From positions 1 to 32,451 of the forward strand of contig JAGXSL010000127.1 in assembly GCA_018333835.1 (NCBI GenBank): a stretch of 32,451 nucleotides of DNA, given 5' to 3'. Under the pieces are notes generated by a model. The model ran no database searches and was not told the DNA's origin. It saw only the letters and a program-made list of their open reading frames with translations. This stretch comes from Lysobacteraceae bacterium (GTDB taxonomy: Bacteria; Pseudomonadota; Gammaproteobacteria; Xanthomonadales; Xanthomonadaceae). Positions 1 through 9,721 of the stretch are shown here, piece after piece. Each line of letters begins with the position of its first letter. The first letter of the stretch is position 1. The position numbers and the translations under genes are program-made.

Positions 1-167
1 CATCGCCGTCCAGCCGCTTTTCTTCCTCGTCGCCATGCCTTGGGCTCCCTTGGGCCGACGCAAAGCCTGCGGCGAAGCGACGGTTTCGTCTAGTGTGAAA
101 GCTCGGGGTCGGCTGCCGAGACTGGCCCCAGCCGCCAGCTTGGGCGGTGCCACGAACGGTGTTCCCC

Positions 168-425
168 ATGGACAGCAAGGTTTCTCGTTCCCGTAGCCGC
201 GCGACGTCCAGCGCGCCCCTCAACGCCCGCAACCTGCTGCTCGCCTCGATCGGCGCGGTACTGTGCGGCCGCCGCGAAGCCCTGCGGCTCGCCGCCGCGG
301 CCGGCCAGCGGATCGCCCCCTTGGCCGGCGAGGCACGCCGCTTCGGCGACCGCCTCGGCGGCCTGGTTGGAGGGCTTGGTGCCGCCCGCAAGCCGGCCCG
401 CCCGCTGCGCCGCCGCCGCGCCTGA
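168..425 (+). CDS. Small phasin-like / hypothetical protein (85 aa) with Arg-rich C-terminus
   Basis: ATG at 168. The segment RNLLLASIGAVLCGRREALRLAAAAGQ resembles the phasin core AQQIWLAGVGAFQRAQLEGSKLFDA seen in the 4578-5189 product. Ends RKPARPLRRRRA. Confidence 0.5.
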   Translation: MDSKVSRSRSRATSSAPLNARNLLLASIGAVLCGRREALRLAAAAGQRIAPLAGEARRFGDRLGGLVGGLGAARKPARPLRRRRA

Positions 426-440
426 ATCCGTCCGACGGAA

Positions 441-1067
441 TCAGTCGAGGTAGGCCTGGCTCAGCGTGTGCAGGTGCACGCGCTCGGCGTCGCGCAGGAA
501 AGGCGCGATCAGCATCATCACCTGCACGATGCCCTGCCGGATCGAGCGCGCCTCGTCGGCCTCGCCGCGGGCCGCCGCGTAGTTGAGCCAGAAGGTCGCC
601 AGCACCAGCAGGTTGGTCGAGAACGCCTCCATCTCGGCCGGCGAGGCGCGGACGATGCCGGCGCGGCCGAGCCCGCGCACCACCTGGTTGGCGTTGTCGG
701 TGGCGCGCTTGAGGATGCGCGCGAAGCGCAGGCGCAGGCGGCGGTTGCGGCTCAGGATGTCGACCAGGTCGCGGTACAGGAAGCGGTAGTCCCAGATGCA
801 CTCGAACACCAGGTGCATCTGCAGCCAGATGTCCTCCAGGTTCGGCAGCCGCGTCGCCGGCACCGCCATCGCCTCGCTGATCCGCTCCTCGTAGCGGCTG
901 AACAGCTGCTCGATGATGTCGTCCTTGTTGCGGAAGTGGTAGTACAGGTTGCCGGGGCTGATCTCCAGCTCGTCGGCGATGTGGTTGGTGGTGACGTTCG
1001 GTTCGCCCTGGGCGTTGAACATCGCCAGCGCGCAGTCGAGGATCCGTTGCCGGGTCTGGGCGGCCAT
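441..1067 (-). CDS. TetR/AcrR family regulator, PhaD-like (208 aa)
   Basis: Start MAAQTRQRILDCALAMFNAQGEPNVTTNHIADELEISPGNLYYHFRNKDDIIEQLF, a TetR HTH. FNxQGEPNV, ISPGNLYYHF and the late VQVMMLIAPFL segment resemble pseudomonad PhaD from memory. The longer ORF-track start (1478) reads through the upstream ACBP gene. Confidence 0.85.
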   Translation of the reverse strand: MAAQTRQRILDCALAMFNAQGEPNVTTNHIADELEISPGNLYYHFRNKDDIIEQLFSRYEERISEAMAVPATRLPNLEDIWLQMHLVFECIWDYRFLYRDLVDILSRNRRLRLRFARILKRATDNANQVVRGLGRAGIVRASPAEMEAFSTNLLVLATFWLNYAAARGEADEARSIRQGIVQVMMLIAPFLRDAERVHLHTLSQAYLD

Positions 1068-1081
1068 CGGGCGGCTCCGCG

Positions 1082-1339
1082 TCAGCCGGTCAGGCGCTTG
1101 ACCAGGTCGATGTATTCCTGCATCGCCTGCTCGCGGCCCATGCCCTTCAACTTTTCCCAGGCCTCGTACTTGGCGTTGCCGACGAAATCGAAGAAACCCG
1201 GCTTCTCGCCGTGGACGTCGCCTTCCGAACCCTGCTTGAACAGGGCGTAGAGCCGCAGCAGGGTGTCGTTGTCGGGGCGTTCGGGGAGGCCCTTGACGGC
1301 CTCCTTGGCGTTCTCGAACTGCGTCTTCAGGTCGGACAT
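1082..1339 (-). CDS. Acyl-CoA-binding protein (ACBP), 85 aa
   Basis: MSDLKTQFENAKEAVKGLPERPDNDTLLRLYALFKQGSEGDVHGEKPGFFDFVGNAKYEAWEKLKGMGREQAMQEYIDLVKRL; classic ACBP motif LYALFKQ..GD....PG..D..G..K..AW..LKGM....A...YI. Confidence 0.95.
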   Translation of the reverse strand: MSDLKTQFENAKEAVKGLPERPDNDTLLRLYALFKQGSEGDVHGEKPGFFDFVGNAKYEAWEKLKGMGREQAMQEYIDLVKRLTG

Positions 1340-1369
1340 CGCGGCGGGTCCCAGGGCATCGTCCCGCAG

Positions 1370-1399
1370 GAAATAGCATGCCGCCGGCGCGGGGGTCAA
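1370..1399 (-). promoter_or_regulatory. Candidate sigma70-type promoter for the ACBP gene
   Basis: On the minus strand TTGACC (1394-1399), 18-bp spacer, TATTTC (1370-1375) preceded by an extended -10 TGC; about 30 bp from the ACBP ATG. Confidence 0.45.
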
Positions 1400-1501
1400 C
1401 GCGGCGCCGGGGTTTGCCCGCGAACGGGCGCTCTGGCACCGTAGCCGCAGGCCCGAAGCCGCGCGCGGCGGTGGCCACAGGCGATCCCGGGGGAGGACGA
1501 C

Positions 1502-3490
<1,989 letters not shown>

Positions 3491-3499
3491 CGGCGGGGT

Positions 3500-4495
3500 T
3501 CAGCCGCAGCGCCGCCAGCGCACGCCCTCGGCGGGGTCGGCCGATTCGAACTGCAAGCGCACGTCGCGCAGTTCCGGGAACTGCTTGGCGAGGCCGCAGC
3601 TGGCGGCGAACACCGCCTCGACGGTGGCGCCGGGCAGCAGCTCGACCACTAGGGTGGTGCTGCTCGCCCAGGCCGCGTTCTCCACGCCTTCGATGTCGAT
3701 CATGGCGAGGGCCAGCGCGGTGCGCCGCACCTCGCGCTGGGCCTCGGCTTCGGCCTCGGCCTCCGTGCCGGCCGGCGGCGGAGCGGCGGTGGCCGCCGGC
3801 GCAGCGCCGGTGCGCGGCGCGGCGGGGACCGCCGTGGTCGCGGCGGGATCGGGGCCGGGCGGCGGCAGGTTCAGCACCACGATGGCGGCGCCGAGCAGGG
3901 CGGCGGCCGTGGTGGCGAGGGCGCGCGGGCGCTTCACCGCCTCATCGGCCTCGCGGGCCACCTCGCGGCGGACGTGTTCCTCGACGAAGGGTTCGACCAG
4001 CAGCCACAGCGCGGCACCGTCGATGACCTGGATGCCGTCGCGCCCGGCCTGCTTGGCGGCGGCCGGATCGATGCTGCCGAGGGTGGCGATGCAGAGTGCG
4101 TCGGCCCCCAGTTCCTCGCGCCGGCGCTGCGCCTCGACCAGGGCGGGGGCGGCGATGCGGTAGGCGGTGCCGTGCTTGTAGACCAGCAGGGTGCTGCCGC
4201 TGTCGCGCCGCAGCAGGCGCTCCGCCAGCGGCACACCCTTGTCGCCCACCAGCCCCTCGATCCGCGCGCCATCCGCGGCCAGTGCCTTGGCCAGGAGTTC
4301 GAGGCCGTCCTTCCAGCTCCGCGAGGCCAGCACTTCGGTGCCGATCTCCAGCAACTTGCGGCGGCGCTGGATGCGGTTGAAGTAGAAGTGCGCGCCGAGG
4401 ATCAGGGTGGCGGCGAGCAGCAGGGCGACGAGGATGGAGACGATCGGCGGCACGGCGGGATCCCGGTCGGAAGGGAGGCCACTGTAGCAAGCCAC
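3500..4495 (-). CDS. Membrane-anchored Mrr/restriction-endonuclease-like domain protein (331 aa), probably active-site degenerate
   Basis: N-terminal TM segment (VSILVALLLAATLILGAHFYF), then an Mrr_cat-like region GLELLAKAL...VGDKGVPLAERLL...STLLVYKHG...ADALCIATLGSIDPAAAKQAGRDGIQVIDGAALWLLVEPF, a second TM segment and a C-terminal domain. A GTG start inside the ORF near VPPIVSILV is possible. Confidence 0.6.
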   Translation of the reverse strand: MACYSGLPSDRDPAVPPIVSILVALLLAATLILGAHFYFNRIQRRRKLLEIGTEVLASRSWKDGLELLAKALAADGARIEGLVGDKGVPLAERLLRRDSGSTLLVYKHGTAYRIAAPALVEAQRRREELGADALCIATLGSIDPAAAKQAGRDGIQVIDGAALWLLVEPFVEEHVRREVAREADEAVKRPRALATTAAALLGAAIVVLNLPPPGPDPAATTAVPAAPRTGAAPAATAAPPPAGTEAEAEAEAQREVRRTALALAMIDIEGVENAAWASSTTLVVELLPGATVEAVFAASCGLAKQFPELRDVRLQFESADPAEGVRWRRCG

Positions 4496-4526
4496 CGCTT
4501 CCCCTCGCGGTGGCGGTCAGCGCGAT

Positions 4527-4559
4527 CCCTGCGCCTGCGGCGGGGCCGCGGGCGCAGGG
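4527..4559. other. Very stable hairpin (15-bp stem with one G.U, 3-nt loop) between the phasin and Mrr-like genes
   Basis: CCCTGCGCCTGCGGC-GGG-GCCGCGGGCGCAGGG; it begins 18 nt past the phasin stop codon on the minus strand; no T-tract. Confidence 0.75.
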
Positions 4560-4577
4560 GTGGCTGCCGGTCGCCGG

Positions 4578-5189
4578 TCAGCCCTGCGGGGCTTGCGGGG
4601 TGGCGACGGTGGCCAGGACGGGCTTGCGGGCGCGCGTCCCGGCGGCCTTGGCCGGCTTGCGCGCCGAGGCCTTGGCGGCGGGCTTCGCCGCCTTGGCGCC
4701 GGACTTCGCCGCCTTGCCGCCGGCCTTGCCGGTGGCGCGGGTCGATGCGGCCACGGGGCGCTGGCGGATGGCGCGGGTCAGGGCCTCGACCCGGTCGTTC
4801 AGCTCGACCAGATCCTCGCGGGTGGGCACGCCGAGGCGGGTGAGGGCACGCTGCACGCGCTCCTCGAAGACCTTCTCCAGCCGGTCCCAGGTGTCGACGG
4901 CACGGCCGCGCACGGTGTCGACGCGCTCCTCGACGGCGTCGCGGACCGCATCCACCTGGCCAGTGGCGAGCTTGCGGGTGGCGGATTCGAAACTGGAGCC
5001 TTCCTTGACCAGGGCGTCGAACAGCTTCGAGCCCTCGAGCTGGGCGCGTTGGAAGGCGCCGACGCCGGCCAGCCAGATCTGCTGCGCCGATTCGGTCAGC
5101 CCGCGCGAGATCCGCTCGGCCGTGGCCTGCAGGTCATGGTCCGGGGTGGTGGTCGCCTTGCGGCGGGTCGATTTCTTGAGCTTGGCCAT
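4578..5189 (-). CDS. Phasin family protein with AKPA-rich, histone-H1-like tail (PhaF-like), 203 aa
   Basis: SAQQIWLAGVGAFQRAQLEGSKLFDALVKEGSSFE is the phasin (PhaI/PhaF) core. C-terminal tail GKAGGKAAKSGAKAAKPAAKASARKPAKAAGTRARKP is Lys/Ala/Pro-rich as in PhaF. Confidence 0.92.
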   Translation of the reverse strand: MAKLKKSTRRKATTTPDHDLQATAERISRGLTESAQQIWLAGVGAFQRAQLEGSKLFDALVKEGSSFESATRKLATGQVDAVRDAVEERVDTVRGRAVDTWDRLEKVFEERVQRALTRLGVPTREDLVELNDRVEALTRAIRQRPVAASTRATGKAGGKAAKSGAKAAKPAAKASARKPAKAAGTRARKPVLATVATPQAPQG

Positions 5190-5252
5190 GGGCCGGAGTC
5201 CTGTTCGGGGTGCGGGAACGTGGATGCAGTCTTGGCTTCGCCGCTAGAGCAT

Positions 5253-6527
5253 TCACACCAGCCGGCGGCGGGGGCGGCGGCCACGGGAGCGCGCCGCCGG
5301 TGGTGGCGCGGATTCCGCCGCCAACTGTTCCTGCAGCAGGTCCAGCGCCCGGTGCAGGCGGGCCGTGGTCGCGCTGCGCGGCCGCTCCGGCCCCACCCCG
5401 TCGAGGATCGACAGGCCACCGGCATCGAGCAGCTCGGTGCGCAGCCGCAGGCCGTGGCGGGCGAACAGCGGGGCGAGCTGCTCGCGACGCCGGTGCAGGT
5501 CGCGCAGGGTGCTGCGGAAGGCGTACTCGCAGACCTTCAGGCGGTTGCGGTAGCTGAAGACGCTGGTGAAGAACATCTCGCCATCGTCCTCGTCCGGCTC
5601 CATCACCAGCTGGTCGGTGTCCGGGTACTGGCGGGCGTATTTCTCCAGCCCCACCTGCACGCGGGATTGCAGCAGGGTGCGGAAGGTCTGCGACAGCACC
5701 AGCGGCAGGCCGCCCTCGGCGAGCCGCTTCATCCCGGCCGGGCGCTTGCCGCCGCCGCTGGCATCGAAGGGCACGAAGGGATTGATGCCGAGCAGGAGGT
5801 CGACGCCGCGATCCAGCGCGATCGAGGCGTGCATGGTGCGGCGCAGGGCGCCGTCGACGAAGTGGTGGTCGCGGATGCAGACCGGCGGGTACAGGCCGGG
5901 CAGGGCGGCGCTGGCCTGCACCGCGCGGGAGATCGGCACGTCGTCCCAGCCGGGCGCGCCGAAGCGCACGGTCTTGCCGCTGTCGAGGTCGACGGCGACC
6001 ACGAACAGCGGCCGCTCCAGTTCGCGGAAATCATTGCTCCGTCCACCGCTCGTGAACAGCCGGCGCAGGAAGCGCTCGATGCCCTCGTTGTCGAACAGGC
6101 CGTTCGGGATGGCGCCGCCGAGATGGCCCAGCAGTTCGCCGAAGGAAGCCGAGCCCGGATCGCGCAGGGCCTCCCCGGCCCAGCGCAGCAGCAGTGTCGG
6201 GGTGTGCCCGGCCCGGCGCAGGTACTCGGCCAGGGCCGGGCGCAGGAACAGCCCGGGGTGGAAGCGCACCTCGGATTGCCCGGTCAGGAAGACCCGGCAC
6301 ATCGCGGCGGTGTCGAGGCGGTTGGCCAGCCCGGCGGCGAGGAAGGCCCCGGAGCTGACGCCGACGTAGACCTCCAGCCGGGTCAGGTCCAGGCCTTCGA
6401 TGGCGCGCTCCAGGGCGCGCAGGGCGCCCAGCTCGTACATGCCGCCGGTGGGGCCGCCGCCGGCGATGGCGAGGCCGATGCGACTGCGGCTCGGCGTGCC
6501 GGGGCGGGCGGGCTGGACAAGGAGCAT
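5253..6527 (-). CDS. Patatin-like phospholipase family protein (424 aa)
   Basis: Oxyanion loop GGGPTGGMYELGALRALE, nucleophile elbow GVSSG, DGALRR (Asp-Gly of the Ser-Asp dyad). Confidence 0.93.
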   Translation of the reverse strand: MLLVQPARPGTPSRSRIGLAIAGGGPTGGMYELGALRALERAIEGLDLTRLEVYVGVSSGAFLAAGLANRLDTAAMCRVFLTGQSEVRFHPGLFLRPALAEYLRRAGHTPTLLLRWAGEALRDPGSASFGELLGHLGGAIPNGLFDNEGIERFLRRLFTSGGRSNDFRELERPLFVVAVDLDSGKTVRFGAPGWDDVPISRAVQASAALPGLYPPVCIRDHHFVDGALRRTMHASIALDRGVDLLLGINPFVPFDASGGGKRPAGMKRLAEGGLPLVLSQTFRTLLQSRVQVGLEKYARQYPDTDQLVMEPDEDDGEMFFTSVFSYRNRLKVCEYAFRSTLRDLHRRREQLAPLFARHGLRLRTELLDAGGLSILDGVGPERPRSATTARLHRALDLLQEQLAAESAPPPAARSRGRRPRRRLV

Positions 6528-6619
6528 GGCGGGCCGGAGGGAAGGACGATGGCCGATTCTAGCCCCAGCCCGTCCTGCCGCATCATGTCGGCATCGGGAC
6601 GGTCGGGTTGGAGGCGGCG

Positions 6620-7333
6620 ATGGCGGAGCAGGCGGTGCGCGAGGGCCTGAAGCGGTCGATCCTGCTGCGCCTGCAGGCCCTGCGCCGGGTCGGTGCCAGC
6701 GCCCCCCGCGAGGCGGTGGCCCTGCTGCCGGTGTTGCGGCAGTGGCAGGCGGCGCGCCTCGAGGCCAGTTTCGTCGACGTGCTCGCCGACCCGGCCATGC
6801 ACGCGGCCGGCCGCTTCTTCCTCAGCGACCTCTACGGCGATCGCGATTTCAGCAGCCGCGACCGCGACCTCGAGAGGATCATGCCGGTGATGGTCCACCT
6901 GCTGCCCGGCAGCCTGCTGGTCGCGGCCCGCGACGCGATCGGCCTGCACGTGATCAGCCAGGCGCTCGACCTGCGGATGTCGACGGCGATGGCGGAGCGG
7001 CGCTGGCGCCGCCTCGACGTCGAACGCTACGGCACGGTCTACCGCGCCTGCGGGCTGCCACGGCTGCGGGCCCGGCAGATCGACCTGGTGGTGGCGGTGG
7101 GCCGCAGCCTGGACGCCGCCGTGCGCCGCCACGGCGTGCACCGCATCCTGCGCGCCGCCCGGCTGCCGGCGCGGGCGGCCGGCCTCGCCGAGCTCCAGGG
7201 TTTCCTCGAACGCGGCTTCGACGCCTTCGACCGCCTCGGTGGCGCCGAACGCTTCCTGGCCCGCATCGAAGCCGGCGAGCGCGAGGTCAGCCGCCGCCTG
7301 TTCGCCGCCCATCCGGCGCCCTTCGGCCCCTGA
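6620..7333 (+). CDS. Conserved hypothetical protein (237 aa)
   Basis: ATG at 6620 preceded by GGAGG at 6610-6614; FFLSDLYGDRDFSSRDRDLERIMPVM motif; long ORF with plausible composition, oriented opposite to its neighbours. Confidence 0.75.
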   Translation: MAEQAVREGLKRSILLRLQALRRVGASAPREAVALLPVLRQWQAARLEASFVDVLADPAMHAAGRFFLSDLYGDRDFSSRDRDLERIMPVMVHLLPGSLLVAARDAIGLHVISQALDLRMSTAMAERRWRRLDVERYGTVYRACGLPRLRARQIDLVVAVGRSLDAAVRRHGVHRILRAARLPARAAGLAELQGFLERGFDAFDRLGGAERFLARIEAGEREVSRRLFAAHPAPFGP

Positions 7334-7357
7334 CCGTGGTCTTCCGATGGCGGCCTT

Positions 7358-7633
7358 TCAGGAGAACTCCTCGTCCATGACGCGGTGGATCTCGCGCTCG
7401 ACCGCTGGCCGGATCGCGAACAGCAGGAAGCCCAGCCGGGCGCGGACATGGATGGCCTTGGCGGCCACCGCGATCTCACCCTCGACCCCGCTGCGGCGGA
7501 AGCGCAGGACGTTGCCTTCCCAGCCCCATTCGAGGTCGAAGCGGGCGGCGATCGCGGTGGCGATCCGTTCGACCTTGCTGCGGGCGTCCTTCAGCGGCAG
7601 CGCGTGCGCGCGCCGGATGTCGATCTGGCTCAT
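7358..7633 (-). CDS. Polyhydroxyalkanoic acid system family protein (PHA_gran_rgn type), 91 aa
   Basis: MSQIDIRRAHALPLKDARSKVERIATAIAARFDLEWGWEGNVLRFRRSGVEGEIAVAAKAIHVRARLGFLLFAIRPAVEREIHRVMDEEF; pattern HxL....A...... FxL...W.G..L.F.R.GV.G.I.V....I.V...LGFLL matches the recalled family. Confidence 0.9.
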   Translation of the reverse strand: MSQIDIRRAHALPLKDARSKVERIATAIAARFDLEWGWEGNVLRFRRSGVEGEIAVAAKAIHVRARLGFLLFAIRPAVEREIHRVMDEEFS

Positions 7634-7723
7634 CGGCTCCTCCTGGCCGGCCGATTCTGCGCGACCGGCGACGGGTCCGGCCAGCGTGAACGCTGTGCTA
7701 CCGTTCGCCGCCATGGAGCGACG

Positions 7724-8515
7724 ATGCGACTGACGTTTCCGAATGGCGAGCACGCCGCCGTGCCGGTCGAGCACGGCCAGGTCGGCGTCGGCAGCGCGCC
7801 CGGTGGCGGCACCGCCGTCGCCATCCCCGGCCTCGCACCCCTGCACGCCGTGTTCGCCAGTGGCCGGCGCGGGCGTTGGCTGACCGTTCCCGAGGATGCC
7901 CGCGTGGTGCTCAACGCGCGCCCGGTGCGACGCCTCGCCTGGTTGCGCCCCGGCGACCTCGTCTGCCTCGGCACGGTGCAGGTCCGCATCGAGGCCGACC
8001 TGCCGCCGCCCCGTCCCGCCGCCAGCAACGGTTCGCGCCACGATCCGCCGCCGCGGCAGGCGCTCCGCGGTCTCAACGGCGGCTGGTTCGGCCGCTGCCA
8101 ACCCCTGCTCGGCGGGTCGATGCTGATCGGCTCCGGCAACGCCTGCGACCTCCGCCTCGACGCCGCCGGCGTGCTCGACCGCCATGCCGTGCTGGAACCT
8201 GGCGAGGGCGGGCGCTGGGTGCTCCGCGCCCTTTCCGGCGCCGCCCTGTTGCGGGTCAACGGCCACCCGGTCGATGCGGCCCTGCTGGCCCCCGGCGACC
8301 AGATCGAACTTGGCGAGCAGCGTCTGCTGCTGGAATCCCCGGGCATCGCGCCGCCGCCACGCAGCCCGCTGGTGGCACCGGCCCCGCCCGCGGCTCCCGG
8401 CCACGAGGAAGCACCGCCCTCGCGCGATCCCGGCGGCCTCTACCTGCTGGTCGCCGCCGCCGCGGCACTCGCCGCCGCGCTGACCGCGTTCTTCGTCTAC
8501 GCGCCGCGCGGCTGA
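7724..8515 (+). CDS. Tandem FHA-like domain protein with C-terminal TM anchor (263 aa)
   Basis: ATG at 7724. Two FHA-like repeats: VGVGSAPGGG..IPGLAPLHAVF...LRPGDLVCLG and MLIGSGNACDLRLDAAGVLDRHAVLE...VNGHPVDAALLAPGDQIELGEQRLLLE. C-terminal LYLLVAAAAALAAALTAFFVY. Confidence 0.65.
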   Translation: MRLTFPNGEHAAVPVEHGQVGVGSAPGGGTAVAIPGLAPLHAVFASGRRGRWLTVPEDARVVLNARPVRRLAWLRPGDLVCLGTVQVRIEADLPPPRPAASNGSRHDPPPRQALRGLNGGWFGRCQPLLGGSMLIGSGNACDLRLDAAGVLDRHAVLEPGEGGRWVLRALSGAALLRVNGHPVDAALLAPGDQIELGEQRLLLESPGIAPPPRSPLVAPAPPAAPGHEEAPPSRDPGGLYLLVAAAAALAAALTAFFVYAPRG

Positions 8516-8530
8516 CCGCCCGCGCGGCAG

Positions 8531-8546
8531 ATGCCCAAACGGGCAT
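8531..8546. terminator. Short inverted repeat downstream of the FHA-like gene, possible weak terminator
   Basis: ATGCCC-AAAC-GGGCAT followed by TTCGAGATT. Confidence 0.35.
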
Positions 8547-8632
8547 TTCGAGATTCGACTCTAATCGGCTTGCCTACTGTCGAGGCGATCTGGACGCGTG
8601 CTAGCGTCGGCGTTTCGACCAGGGGGGTGCAG

Positions 8633-9718
8633 ATGTCGCGGGGATTCAATTTCAGCGCCGGTCCGGCGGTGCTTCCGGAGCCGGTGCTGCGCCGGGCGCA
8701 GGCCGAGCTGCTCGAATGGGGTGGCGAGCGCGCCTCGGTGATGGAAGTCTCGCACCGCGGCAAGGCCTTCATCGCCGTGGCCGAGAAGGCCGAGGCCGAC
8801 CTCCGCAGGCTCATGGGCATCCCCGAGGACTACGCCGTGCTGTTCCTGCAGGGCGGCGCGACCACGCATTTCGCCCTGCTGCCGATGAACCTCGCGGCGC
8901 CGGGTGAGCGCGTCGATCATCTCGTGACCGGCGCCTGGAGCAAGAAGGCCGCCAGCGAGGGCAAGGCGCACAGCGCCGTCCACGTCGTCGCCGATACCGC
9001 GGCCTCGAACTACACGACCCTTCCGGCGGTGGGTTCCTACGCGATCGATCCCTCTGCGGCGTACGTGCACCTCGTCGCCAACGAGACCATCCACGGCGTC
9101 GAGTTCCCGGATGCCATCGAAACCGGCGGTGTGCCGCTGGTCGCGGATTTCAGCAGCTCGATCCTGTCGCGCCCGGTCGACGTCAGGAAGTACGGCGTGA
9201 TCTACGCCGGTGCCCAGAAGAACATCGGCCCCTCGGGCCTCGTGGTGATGGTGATCCGCCGCGACCTGCTGGAGCGCGCCGGCCAGCCGCGCGCCAAGAT
9301 CCTGAGCTACAAGGCCCATGCCGAGCAGGGCTCGATGCTCAACACGCCGCCGACCTTCGCCTGGTACCTCGCCGGCCTGGTGTTCGAGTGGATGCTGGAG
9401 CAGGGCGGCCTCGCCGCCTTCGAGGCCAGCAACCGCCGCAAGGCCGGGGCCGTGTACGCCGCCATCGACGGCAGCGGCGGCTTCTACCGCAACCCGGTCG
9501 CCGTGGACGCGCGCTCGCTGATGAACGTGCCCTTCATGCTGTATGACGCCGCGCTCGATGCCACCTTCCTGAAGGAATCGGAATCCGCCGGCCTGCTGGC
9601 GCTGAAGGGCCACCGCGACCTCGGCGGCATGCGCGCCTCGCTCTACAACGCGCTGCCCTACGAGGCGGTCGCAGCGCTGGTCGACTTCATGGGCGATTTC
9701 GCCCGGAGGCACGGGTGA
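8633..9718 (+). CDS. serC: Phosphoserine aminotransferase (361 aa)
   Basis: MSRGFNFSAGPAVLPEPVLRRAQAELLEW...VMEVSHRGKAF...LQGGATTHFALLPMNL...YAGAQKNIGPSGL; ATG at 8633. Confidence 0.96.
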   Translation: MSRGFNFSAGPAVLPEPVLRRAQAELLEWGGERASVMEVSHRGKAFIAVAEKAEADLRRLMGIPEDYAVLFLQGGATTHFALLPMNLAAPGERVDHLVTGAWSKKAASEGKAHSAVHVVADTAASNYTTLPAVGSYAIDPSAAYVHLVANETIHGVEFPDAIETGGVPLVADFSSSILSRPVDVRKYGVIYAGAQKNIGPSGLVVMVIRRDLLERAGQPRAKILSYKAHAEQGSMLNTPPTFAWYLAGLVFEWMLEQGGLAAFEASNRRKAGAVYAAIDGSGGFYRNPVAVDARSLMNVPFMLYDAALDATFLKESESAGLLALKGHRDLGGMRASLYNALPYEAVAALVDFMGDFARRHG

Positions 9719-9721
9719 GCC

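Noticed and set aside
1-36. Possible minus-strand gene start MATRKKSGWTAM running off the left edge
   Set aside because: Only 12 codons are visible; too short to identify or support as a CDS.
1416-1429. GCCCG-CGAA-CGGGC inverted repeat upstream of FAR as a regulator site
   Set aside because: Short, GC-only arms are frequent by chance at this base composition.
3500-4495. Active restriction-modification system
   Set aside because: No methyltransferase or specificity gene nearby, TM anchors present, and the catalytic motif appears lost.
4560-6650. 696-aa plus-strand ORF
   Set aside because: Antisense to phasin and patatin genes, which have recognisable motifs.
8589-8607. GACGC-N6-GCGTC dyad upstream of serC
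   Set aside because: Five-bp GC-rich arms only; no matching promoter elements found.
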